DNA of 64,000 nt from Druceiella hillmani (GCA_039881145.1 JAYKKI010000090.1:8358501-8422500); one strand, 5' to 3'; shown: positions 11,750-26,085, counted from the stretch's first letter. Numbers and translations: made by a program. Notes: a model not told the origin generated them from the sequence alone.

Positions 11750-13329
11750 TATCTGTAGAATAATTGAATTGCAACCAAGGCAATTAACTTATGTTTTTAA
11801 AACCAGGTTTTGAAATTTGAGTTTTAATAACATTTATATAGAATTAATAAATATGTGTTTTAAACATATTGTCTATAAAATACTAATGTCATGTAATAGC
11901 CTTATTATATACATTGAAAGAAATCTAAGGGAATTGAGAAAAATGTTTTCATTACTTCACGCATAAAATGATACAGAAATAATGTGAAATAATGAATATC
12001 CGGACCTAGTCCTCTCGAATTTAAACCGATATATAAGTATGAAAGTATTGCTATTCCGTATCGCTGTCATACAAATATTTATAAGTTGTTTAAATTTATT
12101 TTTTGGTTCATCCATTTACTGATTTTATATTAAAATTATTTGACAACACACCGATGAAGTCGATAAAGATATCGCTAAGACAAAATAATCACATGGACTG
12201 AACAAAATAAAAAAAAAACTTTTAAAATATTCTTAATTTTGTTATCACCATGATTAATTATCAATCTAACGATATTAGAACGGCAGTGATGTAAAAGGAC
12301 ACCGTTGATAGTTATTGTGTTTTATCTCACTCCCGTACGAATTCGTATAAATTGATAACTTAAATTTTGTTTGAACAAAGAAATTAAATGATATTGGAAA
12401 AAGTCTGACGCAAATACTATTAATTAAAGTCGCACACTTATTCTGAAACTATGATACATAAAATATTCAATGCATGTGCAATCTTTAGATGTTTAAATAT
12501 ATTATTCATAGGTTTCTACGTTTTTCATTCGGTATCCCACAAATTTTCCTCATTTACTCTATACCCCTTGACACATCGCAAGGGATTTCGTATTGTTTAC
12601 TCTCTTTCTTATAACCGTATTAGATTTGGAAGTATCAAAAAGCCGAACAACGTCAAGTAGTTAACTAGTACAAGTGTAACATATACAGAACTAATAACCA
12701 ATACATACTAATTGATGATATAAGTGATACGCTTTTAAAAACCTGTCACCCTTTCTTAAAATGATATGGAAGAATAAATACGGCACATATGTCTTGATCG
12801 GGGTTACTTTTTGAAGTATCAGAAGTTAATTTTTTTTATTTCTTTGTATATTTTGAAAACATGTTTTGTGTGGAAAAAGTGATGAGAAAATCGAAATTTA
12901 AATCTATGTCTAGGACTGTTTTCCAAAAAAAAATTATTCGTATGTGCATACCTGTTATTTGTAAAATTCTGTACCGCAATAGGAAAAAAATTAAACTCTT
13001 GTAAACTCTGATAAAATCAATTACATGTTCATCTCTTTGTCCGTATGTTACAGTAATTTATCTAAGAAACTATTGATGAGCTGTTACCGGTAATCGGTAC
13101 AATTGAGGTATTATTTATAATTCCTAAGCAACGTATAGAATACCTGGGTAGTCCAGGCAATATATGATACATACTTTAATTAGGTAATGTATACTATTCC
13201 CAGGGATTGCATAGACTAATTGCAGGTCCAACGGCAACGTGTAAGGTAAATAAATTTGGATCTGTATTTATCAGATTTACATCTACCTGTAAAATGATGG
13301 ACAAATAAAACACCTTGTGTTATATATTA

Positions 13330-13363
<34 letters not shown>

Positions 13364-13744
13364 AGAGCAACTAAAGGAATCGAACTTTTCTTTCAACGTT
13401 TACATATCACGTAGTCTTTCAACTGAAAATCAAAGGGATTCCAAAACTACTGTTTTCATAATATAATGTAGGATAATCGTAGAGATAGTTCTGAAACGTA
13501 CACGAATAATATGCCGACATTTTAGATTTAAAGTACTTGTACTGTTCGATTCGTGAAATATTCAATCATTGCAGATCTAGAACCAGTCCATTTCCAATTG
13601 TGGTTGACAAGTTTCAAGACATTGATTAAAAAATAACATACATTCTTGACTCAACACGACAGTCGAGAATCAAGAATTGGTATACGTTCGAGTGATAGGA
13701 TAAATATATTCACTTCAACTCTTTATTCTTTACTTTTGGTATCC
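11750..13744. other. A+T-rich stretch without genes
   Basis: A (TA)n tract at 13332-13360 is the only clear structure. No coding or transposon motif recognised. Confidence 0.5.
13332..13360. repeat. (TA)n microsatellite
   Basis: About 14 uninterrupted TA units. Confidence 0.95.
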
Positions 13745-15180
13745 CATATTTCAACTTATTGATTCGGTACTACGACCCCATTCTTAAACACCAGGTACTC
13801 CATAAACCGCATTAACAACGAACGAATTCGTCTATGGAAAGATTACAAACCTGTACCGGAAAAGAAGGGTCTCCAAGGGTCGAACCTCACACACCACCAA
13901 TTGGAATTATACAGCCTCAGTATAATAAATATTCATTTAAATGACGCTTATTGGCTCCATAATGACCTACGCCCCTAATAATTTAGCACTGAATTTGAGT
14001 GCGTACGTGGGTAAATGTGTACACTACATGTTGACAGGAAGATGTATGAAGACACAGATTGCACTTATATAAAACAAACAGCATTTAACTTGAAATGGAA
14101 ATAATAAACGCACATTACACAGACGTCTCACGTAGTGGACCCGCGAGGGATCATGAGGCTGCACGATAGTACTGAACAACATTTGATGAGTTTAAGCATC
14201 GGGAGCTGGTTTTCTGTTTTTATGCAACTTTCAATTTCTTGTTCCTCCAACAATGGGAGTGATATATGATGACAAGCTATTTATTTTATAGACGAACGAT
14301 GTATTGGCCTTTGACATAAATAAAGCGTTCTCATGAGGTTACTTAAGAAATTAGCGTGTACAGTCACATATAAGAAACATGTTCTATTCAATCCATGTAC
14401 AGTCTACTACAAGAAACTAAATATTATTCGTTTAAATATATACATACATCTATAAAAAGTGTAACAAAAAAACTGTATATTGCAGCAAACAGATGATACT
14501 GTCCATCAATCTACGTATGTTCAAAGTGTGTTTCAGTAAAAAGAATTAATTTTTATGTTTACTGGAATCGTAATTTCTATTGTGATTTTTTCAAAAACGG
14601 TGGAGCATTGTTAGAAAGCTGTTTAATGTTTTTTACTCAATTAAGAACAAAATTATATATATGAATTACAAATACGCGTTTTTATACTTACATATTTGTA
14701 TACAGGGTTGAAAATATTCATATAGTTCCTAAATATTTTCTACTCAGTTTGATGCATAGAATTCCCTGTATGAATAACAAATTTGTAACACATGATTGTT
14801 TAACATCCAACTGTAGTTTTGTTCAAAAAAATCTATATGAATGAAAAAAAAAATTCGTAAATGAAACCGAAAAGAACTTAAAAATATTAATTAGAGAGAA
14901 GAAATAAGACAAATTATTAAGGCCCTAGAACTTTCTTTACAAAAGTATAACGGTTCAGCTTTATATCACAAAGGAAAATTCAATAATTTCAAAATCTAAC
15001 TTTGATAGTCAAATTTTTCAAAAGCAGGCTATTGAAATATTTGAGGCCAAACATTGAGAAACCTCGACTTGATTCTAGTTATAACTTAGCAATTATTTTA
15101 ACAAACGTAAAGCCTCGTTGAAATATTTCAACATAAATATTCGGTTAGCTCTATAAGCGATAGAATATTTAGTTAGGTCT
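13745..15180. repeat. Segmental repeat e, copy 1
   Basis: Collinear with 56105-57600; its first about 150 bp also resemble 59030-59180. Landmarks are caccaggtactc-ataaaccgc, aagggtcgaacctcacacac, atgacgcttattggctcc, gtgtacactacatgttg, gatgagtttaagcatcggg, cagtcacatataagaaacat and gtttgatgcatagaattccc. On the minus strand the first block contains ggttcgaccc, which resembles a tRNA-type B box. No coding frame is conserved between the copies. Confidence 0.85.
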
Positions 15181-16554
15181 GTAATAAATAATCTAGATTA
15201 TATTATGGTCTATGCATATACGACCCAGCGTGAAGTCGGTTTATGTCCGCTATTTTTAATAATCTCTGCGACCCACTTACTTTGTCAGTTGCTATATTTT
15301 TCTCCTTTTATAAATTTGTTTTATTTTGAAATAGCTTTGCCTGGAATATGTCGTCTTAAGATTTGCTTAGAAAGGTCTTTTTTTGATAGACACATTTAGT
15401 TAGTCAATACTTTTGCTGTTGTATCATATGTTGCACCCTATGGAATTTCATTGAAAAAGCTTTTGACAATATAGGGTCCTGCTGTTGAACTATGGATGGC
15501 GCTTTGTGGAATATAACGGAAATTCTAGATATAGTCTTAATATATTAAGTACTGTGTAAAATTTTTTCGATAACTTATATTTCAAAAATATCAGTAGTTT
15601 CTGACTTAAATTATTTTACCAACGGATACCCTTCAACATTAGATTCGTTATGATAATCAAATATACAAAGTGAAAAAATATTAAAAATTAAAAATCACGG
15701 AAGACACTTAAATTTTATTTATCGATATCGATTTTATAATTTGTCACCGTATTGCTCTTCTTCATACTTTTAAAGAAAACTAACTTTTTTGTGTATAAAA
15801 GTTGTTATTATTTTCCTTTTTTTTATTAGTCGTTCCATAATTTTTGCAAATCTGCAAAGGATTCAACAAGAATTAAAACGTACCTAAAAAGTCTTAAACT
15901 CGAACAGAACTAGCTATTATTTTACATTTTAAATATTTTTGTATCTGAGCAGGTAAGCAAGTAAATAAAAAACATCTCAAGGACAAGTAGAACTTACCCT
16001 ACGAGGGTTCATTGAAGAATTCAATTATTTAAGGATAAAAAAATATTTATAAATGCTAATTTTATGATTCATCGTATTAACAATTTGAATAGCATATCTT
16101 ACACAGGCGTAATAATTGTGCGTCTTTCCTAAATAATTACAAGACGTTAGATAGTCGCTATAATTTCCTAGTAATCAATAAAAGTCAGATGTTTGATTTG
16201 TTTCCATATGTATTAATGCTTGATGTAATAAATTTGCCTCAGTTAATGTATATGTAGCATAGTGTTAGCTAGAGCGAAATATTTCAAATAATATGATTTA
16301 TTATTATTCTTTAAGAACTCGGATTTTTTTTCATAATTCTTTCATAGTTCTTGCTTTCGGATTTAAAGAAGGATAATATAATTTCAAATATTTTTCAGTT
16401 CATTTCTGAAGACGGAGCGTAAATTTGAGAAAAACATATTTTTGAAACGTTTAAAACTTTGAAACTAATATTTAATTTAATTTGCTACAGCAAAAATTTC
16501 CATTTAAGTACTTTTATGATCTAAGTGTTAAGATATGCGGGTGATAATACACCT
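15181..16554. other. A+T-rich stretch without genes
   Basis: No convincing open frame, repeat partner or RNA gene recognised. Confidence 0.5.
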
Positions 16555-16690
16555 TATTACAGTGCTAAATGTAATGTTTCTACATCAAACGGTTTTGGAA
16601 TAAATCGGAAGTGACAAGACAAATAACAAATATATAAATGTTCTTGAAAGGATTCCATTTTTTCTTTTGCAGCACAAAAACCAAAAAATA
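16555..16690 (+). repeat. Dispersed retrotransposon-tail-like motif, copy 1
   Basis: Pattern: atcaaacggttttgg, then gga-gtgac-aga, then a short gap, then aaggattccatttttt and cttttg-ag-ac-aaaacc. The same order recurs at about 19840, 20100 and 24100. Phrases of this type (tcaaacggttt after a caaatttc) are common near the 3' ends of arthropod non-LTR elements; that family link is inference. Confidence 0.45.
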
Positions 16691-16789
16691 ACTCTATGCA
16701 TATAGCGGCATTCATATTTCCGTTATAATTCATTGAAAAGGTCATATGTTTGAATAATAACCTATCAACCGTGTGCAAACATGAACATC

Positions 16790-16970
16790 ATATATATTTG
16801 AATAACCGATGCAACGGCTTGCCACAAGGTCGATGCATATGCGCGGACGTGCATGCATAATCAATTAGTGAGCGATGCCGTACTCTTGCTTCGTTAGTGC
16901 ACCTGATCGATATTATTTATAATAGGAATGAAAAGAGCACGCACTGCGAGGATTCTATATACTTACGCTT
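16790..16970. other. Less A+T-rich island
   Basis: Sequence complexity rises here (tgcatatgcgcggacgtgcatgc, with aatcaattag nearby). It has no open frame and no repeat partner in the window. It could be a conserved non-coding element; function unknown. Confidence 0.3.
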
Positions 16971-19839
16971 AAGCATCTACAAACATTTATATAGTATTTC
17001 TGTGAACCAGGAGAAAATGCCATTAGTTCTTTTCACAATGTAAATACATTGCCTATTATGTCGTTCACAGGCCTATTATTAGTGTTTTAAAAATTACCAA
17101 ATTTAGAATCTCCTGTATACTTTTCCGCTAAATTGTAGTTAAACTTCTACTGTCGCTGTTTTATCATAGTTTTAACTAACGTGCTTACTATATACTAGGT
17201 ATAATAAAAATTATGTAAAATGATAATCAAACACATAACTTAATTTTTTCCATAAACTTAAAATAAGTTTGAAGTGATGATTTTAGAAAACTTTAAGGGT
17301 TTCTTTAGGGGTTGCTCGTGATCAAAATGTAAGTCGACAGCATCCCACCCTTTTTTTTACATTGGAGTATATTTTTTTTATCAATCACACAATTCTTATT
17401 TCAAGTATACTAAAGAAAAATTAAGTTATATCCAGTTATGTGACATCCTTTCGCTCTTGGCCAAAATCTTTATATTTAAAGATTTTGGCCAAGAATGATT
17501 ATTTTTAATTTTTTAATTCATACTGCTGCAAATGTAAGTTTTTTTATTTTTTTTTAATTATAATTTTAAAGTCTAAATGTTTAATTCCGATATTATTTTA
17601 TTTTCATCGGTTCTTGATACATGTGCAAAATTTAAAATAATTGGAACCTCTGGAAGTTGATGAAAATTTAATTGAAAAATTCCTTTACATTCACACATAC
17701 ATTTATATAAGTGAAGCTAATATAAAGCATGTTAAACATATAAACTTTACCCAAATAAGCTCATCGATGAAATAACATTTGTTTAATCGTTCACATTAGT
17801 TCATAATTTATAATTGTTATTGGAAATTAGAATGTATATTTTTTCTTATAATTTTAATTGAAACCTTATTTTCACTAATTTATATTAATACACACAACAA
17901 ATTTTTGCTTGGAGTTTTTGAATAAATTATAATATTGCACTCACTTTCAATTTCTGCTTTGTACTGTACACAAAACTAAACGCACGTGTAGAACCGCGAA
18001 AATTGATGGTGATCTACCGATTGAAGGACTATTTGACATGGTCTATATACTGTTATGCATTTTCGCATATTTTTTTGGCCTTTATTTATATTTTTGATAA
18101 ATTATTTTTTAAATTCTGGTTGTTGTCAAATAATTTTTACAGGTAGATGAAACACAGTATTTTACGATTAAAGTTTTACGTTTACTATTTTATGAAAATG
18201 AAGGCTAATTATTGTAAAAAACTACATTTTTGCATTTTTACCTATATATTGCATGCTAAATTAGCCTTAAAGGACAATAAATAAATTTTAATATAAACAA
18301 TGTTTTGTAACGCTTCCTTAACTTAAGGGAACATTAACGATACAAAATTATTGATATCAAATAACCGTCCGATTCAAAAATATGCAAATTTCACTATTTT
18401 TGTGGTAATAAATGCATTTATAATAAGTTCACGACTTGGAAGCTGCGTTAACAGTCTGTTTATTGTGACCGAGCGCTGAAAAACCGTGGTGCAAAACTTT
18501 CTAAGTGCTTCTTTCCGACGCCGACGCATGTACGACATTTCCGTTTTCAATAAACGCCTCCGCTTGAAAGAATTCAAGAGATGCCGTTACTACCGAGATA
18601 TTTGGTTACCGACGAAAAGTAATTACAATTAATTATTTTTTTTAATAGTGAAATGTTTATTACAGACTTTATTTAATATTTCTGTACACAAATACGCCAT
18701 CACAGAATTTATTGTAGACAATTTTGAAAAGTACAATATTGTCATATATTGTTTCCATGCATCTCTAACTATCGAAGCAGTGCACGCCAAGTTATCTCTT
18801 CGACGAATTCTCTTTTCAGATTTCATAGGTATTTATGATCACAGGTTGGTCAAGATTTACAAAATATTCATAAATTACACATTACAGTCGATCTACTAAT
18901 GAAAATAGTTATGAAATAAATTTAGTAGCTGATCAGAAAATTGTGTGCGAAAAAAGACGCAACATAGAATAGACGCAAGATAGAACTTTGTTTTATAGTA
19001 TTTATTCATTCATAGTTTAAGGACGAGAATAGCAACCGCATAATATTTACAGAAACACGGATACGCTCATTGTAACTACATGTTGCTTCTTTTGACGTAC
19101 AGAAACCTCGTTTCAGTTAGATAATACCTACAATGTTTTCTGCACCGCGTTAGATGCTTTGCTGGTACGGTACCTGTAGCCACTCAAAGGGACTCTCAAT
19201 AAGCTTTCAGCAACAAGTTCGTAGGAATCCGATTATAAATATCATTATGCCAAACAGGTTTTTTAGTCAACTTTCTTCAAATTCTGCTTTTTATTTTGTG
19301 ATCAAATTTAGGGTTGAATATAGCTGCAAAGATATAAGAAGAGAATAAAGAAATAAGTGTAGTCATTTTCTTGATCATTCTGAGTTGAACGAGCTCATAG
19401 TATACTTTAAGTACAGAAGTAATATTAAGTATGTTACTAATTTTAGTAATAATAATAAATAATTCTTGATAAGAAAATCTCTCAAGCACGAGTAGAACTC
19501 ACACCACCAGAGTTCCAGACAAATTTAGGCACTTTTATAGATTTAAGAGTACATAAAGTTTCTATTGAACTGTTTGAATGTAGGATGATCACTGCAGTTT
19601 TCCTAAAATCTCTGCGTAGGTTTTTAGAAATCTAATTTTTTGAAATTTAAGGTTAAGTACTCGGAAATAAAGGGGTGGAGGTCATAATTTTTTGCATATG
19701 TTTTTACATCTTAAGATATAACACCTCAAATTATGGAAAAGATCTTTTGAGGCTCCCCTCAAATTTCCTTCGAATATTCAAGCTAAAAAACTGAAGTATA
19801 CGGGGGTTGAAATGTTTTATTGTAGTGCTAATTTTCAAA
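16971..19839. other. A+T-rich stretch without genes
   Basis: Contains the hairpin at 17456-17493. Short open frames at 18374-18899 lie on opposite strands and resemble nothing I know. Confidence 0.5.
17456..17493. repeat. Perfect 17-bp-arm hairpin
   Basis: Arms 17456-17472 and 17477-17493 (starting cttggccaaaatc) are exact reverse complements around a 4-bp loop. It is not followed by a U-run typical of a terminator and is probably mutational in origin. Confidence 0.9.
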
Positions 19840-19965
19840 TTTCTATGTCAAACGATTCACGAGAAATACGGTTATGATAAACGGAGAAATATTCACATAA
19901 ATAATCATATAACGGTTACGCTTTTTCTTTTGAAGTGCGAAAACTTAAAAAAAATAATAGTGTAG
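19840..19965 (+). repeat. Dispersed tail-like motif, copy 2
   Basis: caaatttctatgtcaaacg, then gaaatacggttatgat, then a T-rich block, then cttttgaagtgcgaaaac. Preceded by gggggttgaaatg, which often accompanies such tails in arthropod repeats. Confidence 0.45.
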
Positions 19966-20094
19966 AAGTAACTTTTCTATAGTACTTATTTTGCCTCCAC
20001 CTATTTTCCCTTTCCTTGTAGATATACAAATTTATGCGTCAATGACATATGTAAGGCCTAGTGCTTGTGAGTACTAGTAAAATTTTGCGTTACC

Positions 20095-20225
20095 ACTCTG
20101 CAAAATTTCAAGTTTATATGTAAAACGGTTTCCAGGAAAATAGCTGTGACAGATGAACATATACGTGATTTTATAAGGATTTCATTTTTCCTTTTTAGGT
20201 CCAGATTCCTAAAAATTTGTCTCAG
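20095..20225 (+). repeat. Dispersed tail-like motif, copy 3
   Basis: gcaaaatttcaagtttat, then aaaacggtttccaggaaaa, then gacagatgaa, then ataaggatttcatttttcc and ttaggtccag. It lies only about 130 bp after copy 2, so the two may be tandem. Confidence 0.45.
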
Positions 20226-23200
20226 CAAAATTAGTTTTACCTAATAAAGGTATAAACTTTGTATTTTTTTTTGAGTTACTTTGTACGTTCATGTAACAAA
20301 TAAATTATCGTTTTTTTTTCATTATCTTTAAATAAAATAAAATAAAGGTATAACCGTAACATGGCATCTTGCCAGTTAACAAAATCAATATCGAGATTGA
20401 CCATCGAATATCTAACAGGTTGTCTCTTATTTAAACGAAATACATCCCTTTTTCTAACACCATTCTCGAATTAGTCTGAGCGAACGTAAGTTTATGACTC
20501 GCTATGGGGATGAGATTTTATCGGGGCATTCACTGTGTATTCATTAAATGGCCATCCTTTATAAACAACCGGTTGGCGGTGCACGATTCCTTTACAGTTC
20601 ACAAAACTTGAGAACGGATTGGGACTCGCGGACCTTCAAAACAAGACGTATTTTTCTGAATGAAGGGTAAAATGACCAAGCAGTTATTCTGAAAATTTAA
20701 ATACTTCTTTAATTTTCAAACCGAAATTTACATTCTCACGATAGTAAAGTTAGTGTTTTGAGGAATTTAAACGTAATAATAAGTGTAATATATCAGTTAG
20801 TGAGGGAAGCCAGTATAAGATAGTATTTCTTCTTCTATTGTGGAGAAAGTCAAGTTTGTTTAAGGTTTAGTTTTAACTCACACGTGGTAAAGTGCACATT
20901 AATTTTTGTGCATTAATAATATTACATTGTATATCAGAACTTGTGAAGTATACAACGAGAATTCTATCCTTACTTAAGCATATAAATATTCAAGAGTACA
21001 TCTTCTCCATGAAAATGGTTTCATAAAATATTAATATTTTAATCGATAAGTAAACGCCTATCATATCTTTTACTGACACAAAAATTTCAGAAAGTTTCGC
21101 AAAAAGCCATAAAACCGTTGAGAGAGCCATCAGCAAGAGATTCCAATAAATATTAAGGAAGTGACGTTGTTTTCTTCTTCAAAATTTAAACTGTAGCGGT
21201 TCCGGAGTTTGGAGGATATATATATTTGGGACAATTTACACAGAAGGATAGTTTTGAAATATGTATAACTTTTACTTTCAATTGATGACCCAAACGATGA
21301 ATGAAATTGAACCGAATTTCTAGGTATTGCCAAACTAACACGCATACAGACAGATGTACTGTGCAAAATATCATCAGTAACAAGGAACTATAGATGAAAC
21401 GAGACGATAACGTTCTACCCATCTGCGCACTTGCTTAAATGAAGCTGTTAAGTACAAACAGAACTCGCTTTACTAGAGTTCCGCGCATTACAAACATTTA
21501 AGGGTCGTAAAGGTATATTTTTTGTACACGTACTGTGTAAAACCGTAAGATATTTAAAAAAAACTTATAACTTCCTGTTTCAATTGATATCCTGCAAGAC
21601 GAAGGGAATAAAAAAATTTCGATTACAATATTCATTCTCTAAAATTCTGATTCGAATATTTTGGGTAAATTAATTTTAGCTTTATCAAATTTAAATTTTC
21701 TACGGCCGAAACGATTTCTGAAAACAAAGAGGCTCTGGTAGACGTACAGAAGTACGATAATCTTAAAAGGCGACTTTGTGAACTCGGAATCATTGACGTA
21801 ATAGATCGCAAACACTTTTTTAGTATCATTGGTGTACACGTACACATATTTTCATATTCGATAAAATTTCCCTTGACTATTGTTAAGTTATTTTTTAAAA
21901 ATTACAAAATATATATTTTTATTTCTTTACGTTCTAAAAGCTTTTCAACTACATTTTTCACGTTCAACGAATGTAAATTTCATTTGATTGGAACTTGCGT
22001 AATAAGCACTCGTCTGTAGAGGGTCAGTGCGGCTAGCAGTCACGTAAATAAGTCGAAATGCCTTTTGTCTAATTACGTGAGGTTTTTACGCGGTTGCGGG
22101 CGTCGGATTTATAGAGACACGGCACTTAACTCCGTGTCCGTGGTCGTAATGCTCTGTTTCTGCTCTGTTTCATAACGGCCTTCGAGACAATTATTTCGCA
22201 TTATATCGGCAATATATGCAGTAGTCGAAGAGATATAAGTAAAAAGTTATCTAATAATATTTTAATAATAATATAATTACTGGATTTAAGACTTATTTAA
22301 AAAATCTAAAATAAAGTCGTGGTACTCTCCTTTACTTAAATTAAATTAAAATTATTTTGCTTAACTTGCATTAACCATTTCAAAATATATTTACAACTAG
22401 GGATTTCTACTCCTCGCTTGTTTCGACGTATCGGGTGTGTTTAAGGACAACCTTTTTGATATGTCAATTAAAATAATTTTGTTATTTTTTCAGTCCTTGC
22501 AAAAGAGAACGTCAACCATTCCTTTTTTTTAATCCTTTCACGTTTTGTACTTCTTTTGACGTTATTTATATAAATTTATTAGAATTTGACAAGAAGAAAT
22601 TAAACCGAGGACAACATAAATATTTTGCCTGAGATTATATATTTTTGATTTCAAAAAGATTAAAATTAAGTAAAATGTATTCAACAAGAACTTATTTTTG
22701 CACAAACAATCTTACAATTAACCAAAATATTATAAATGTAACATGCCTCATATCGGTTTTTGATACTGCAATTCGTTGTATTTCATATAACGAATAGCAA
22801 TAACGTAAAAATGATAAAAATAGAAAAAAATTAATTTTACAAAATGTTGAATTACATAATTCTATATATCGAAATATAAATGAAGAGTACAAAACAATAA
22901 AGTTATGTACATAAATCTCAAGTTCAATAAGATAGAAAAGAGAAGTTAAAGTATGTGGTTTTATAAAAGGTCTTTCAGTTTAAGAAAAATTGTGAAGAAA
23001 GTTTACGCGAAGGCGTAGTTAAATTACGTAAACACAGAAATCAAATTGTTGTATTCCTCCAAAATATAATCGAGTAGTATAATACTAAAGACCACTTTTA
23101 AAATGCAATAGAAACTACTGAACGTTATATTTGACACGAAATATTCTTCGCTAGATATGAATCGACAAAACGTTTTGCAACTCAGTTTTTAAATATCAGA

Positions 23201-24099
23201 AATCGGAAACAATTCATGACAACGGCATATTTATTTAATTATTTAACAATTTTATTGTGTAGTACATATGATGGAAGTATTGATACAGGAACAATTTCTT
23301 CCAGTCAACCATTACAACATTTTGAAAAATTTGTTTTGTGGTACTCCGTAGGATAGTCGCATCTCCTATAAAATATAAGACGAAGTAAAAAACCTGTCAA
23401 ATACGCGTAGAACGCACATTATTATGGTTTTGTACACGTGTGGACACTTAAGTACATATTACGTAGAATTCTGTCAAACTATTAAGAAATACTAATTTTT
23501 CACAATGTAAACATATTGCAAAATATATATCAACAGTCAACTGTGGCACTGTTCTTAAATTGATCTATTTTATCGTGTATAGAAAAAAAGGTAATATCCT
23601 AAAAGACAAAGTAGAAGACGATAATCGACGGAGAAAACATTTTAGGCCTCTATAAGGGGCCCCTTCAAGCTATAAGTACCCTACACTATAACGAATTTTT
23701 GAATATTTTTAGTGCTCAATTGCTTCTTCAAAAATTTCCATTTAAATATTTAGGAGTAATAATTATTAAGATATATATAAATTCATGCAATTTATCACTA
23801 TGCCAAATTTAGTGTTAGAAACTTGGAACGATTTCTAAAAAAAATTTTGTGAACATATTTAACAAAGATCTCTGGAATGAACGCGAGTAAAATTGTTAAT
23901 AAACTATTTAGATTTCATACATTATAGGCCACTCCTTCCTCTTGATACCCTAAAAAAAACATGACATATAAAAAATATTTTCAGTGTTCTTTCTCCTTCT
24001 ATTTTTTCTCTTTCTTCCTTCTCTTCCTTCTAATTTTTAACATGAATATTTTTAGTTTTTACTATGCAAATGTTTGTTTTAAATATATTTTAACATTCT
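20226..24099. other. A+T-rich stretch with two less A+T-rich islands
   Basis: No gene recognised. Islands at about 20460-20650 (tttatgactcgc, ccatcctttataaac) and 22000-22200 (a small gacacgg/ccgtgtc hairpin, taattacgtga) are unique in the window and non-coding in all frames. They are candidates for regulatory sequence only because of their composition. Confidence 0.35.
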
Positions 24100-24240
24100 G
24101 CTAATTCATTCAATCAAGTTTTCGTGTCAAATGGCTTAGGAAAAAAACGGATATGGATAGAAATGTGAGAGGTTTTACAAGACTTCCATTTTGATTACAA
24201 CCTTTTGATTTACAAATCCCTAAAAAAGTATTTTACCATT
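24100..24240 (+). repeat. Dispersed tail-like motif, copy 4
   Basis: gtgtcaaatggcttaggaaa, then acggatatgga, then acaagacttccattttgatt and acaaatccctaaaaa. It is more diverged than the others. Confidence 0.4.
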
Positions 24241-24984
24241 TTTGCGGGTAATGTTTATAATTATTATTATTAATAATTTTAGCAACCTTTACTCACCGAA
24301 AACTTACTTTCGTCAGATAAATCTTAGGCATACTTTTTCTCTGATAATGTAATGGTGGCCTTAACGAAGTTTTGCAAAAAATAGTTGCTTAAATTATGAC
24401 CATGTAATCACAGCGTTGAGTCGGGAGCCGTAAATAAAAAGCTGTATATTCTAACTTCATTCAATTTAGAAACGAAATTTCTCTGCTATAAATATTTATA
24501 ATTTTCATTAAATTTAAATTTATTCTCTATGGTTTTCGCATGATAAGTAACTATATTGCTTATACCTACAAAGTATCTGCAATATTTATATCATTAAGTA
24601 CCTGAATTTATCATACTCACTAAATAACTGAACAATGTTTATACCTTCTAAGTTAATAAATGGGTTATTTATACCATGTAACTGAATTATTCATACCTCT
24701 TTAGTAAATGTACTTTTGATATCCACCAACTAACTCTATTATTTGTATCTACCAAGTATTATTAATAAAACCTCTAGCTTACTGATGGTTAAAAATCTTC
24801 AAATTCGTCCCTTAAATTCTTGTCCATGGCTTTGCACTGAACAGAGCGTGGTCAGCATAGAGAGGCTATTTCTCTCTGTTTATCATCACCTGTTGCACTC
24901 ATAAAGGAAACCATCTACAGCAGATTTTATCTGGTTTGTTCACTGCATTTACTAATTCCCACGTGGTCTAGTGCTTTCCACTCT
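24241..24984. other. A+T-rich stretch without genes
   Basis: Around 24560-24770 a loose motif built on ttta-acc-a-aagta-ctgaa recurs several times. It may be a decayed tandem repeat. Nothing else seen. Confidence 0.35.
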
Positions 24985-25075
24985 TTCCTGCAAAGCAATA
25001 TGCTCTATGGAGCCACTATCTCAGCGCATGACGTGATCAAAAAAATTTAGAAACCGAGTCTGAGCAAGTGTTGAT
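24985..25075. repeat. Segmental repeat c, partial third copy
   Basis: cctgcaaag-aat, then gctctatgga, then cgcatgacgtg-tcaaaaaaattt-ga matches 8000-8150 and 63370-63440. Flanks are unrelated, so this is a short fragment. Confidence 0.5.
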
Positions 25076-26085
25076 AAGACGTTTCTTCAAGCAGAAAATC
25101 ATATCGAAATTTTTCACCATATAGCGACTAGTATTCACAATTTTCAAGCATAAAATTTACAACTTTACGATGTATTCTTTAACACTATTTATTTGATAAT
25201 ACATCCTAAACTATTAAAAAGTAATTTTTTTCTCAAATTTCTAAAATGGCAGTTCAAGATGGTGCATTTATTCCAAATTCAAATTTAAATCGAGAAATAG
25301 CTAAATTTTGCAGAAGCTATTGCGTCAAAAACACACACATTCACACAGAAGATTGATCCTCAACTTATAAAATTAAGAATTTCGCTTAACTCCGAACAAA
25401 TATCTTTTTGCACAATCTCACTGCAAAACTTATTGTTTTTGACTTTTTTTACGATTCATAACTTAGTGCTATCATAAAGGTCTCACAGTTTAATCATGTG
25501 CATTTTATAATACTTTAATAAGACCATCACTACACTGCAAATATGTCAATAATTTATCTGATCACGAGATGCTACAATACAATAAACCAGCTTTTATAAA
25601 ATATTTCTATGTGAGATTTCTATGATCATAGATGTGATGTTCATATTATGTATAGTAATTTTTGATGCAAAAAGGAAAATGATGCCTGCGAAGATATTAA
25701 AAATCGCAACAAGTAGTATGAAATTCAAATCAGGATCGCAAATATCGTGTGTGAGTTATTTTATTTTAACTTCAAGCTAAATTACCGTCACCAATAGAAA
25801 GAAAAATAAATGTCACTATAAACCTATCTTCTACTCTTTCAACTGCCTATCGAACTAATGAGTCCATCATCAAGTGTATTAGTATCCACGGTAGGTTGAC
25901 CCTTTTGCAGTTACACGTCGTCCTTAGATACTTCATTCATACTATTAACAAAAACCATGACAACTTAAAACGAGACATCCTATTGAGAAGGGTTGAGGAC
26001 ACAAGACCTCGTGGTCAAAAGTCGGCTCGTTAGACGGCTAGTGCAACAACCGAAGAGATCACAAACACCCCATACACACAGACCA
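25076..26085. other. A+T-rich stretch without genes
   Basis: Nothing recognised up to the inverted repeat at 26086. Confidence 0.45.

Noticed and set aside
17456..17500. Hairpin read as a transcription terminator
   Set aside because: Eukaryotic setting, no upstream gene and no adjacent U-run.
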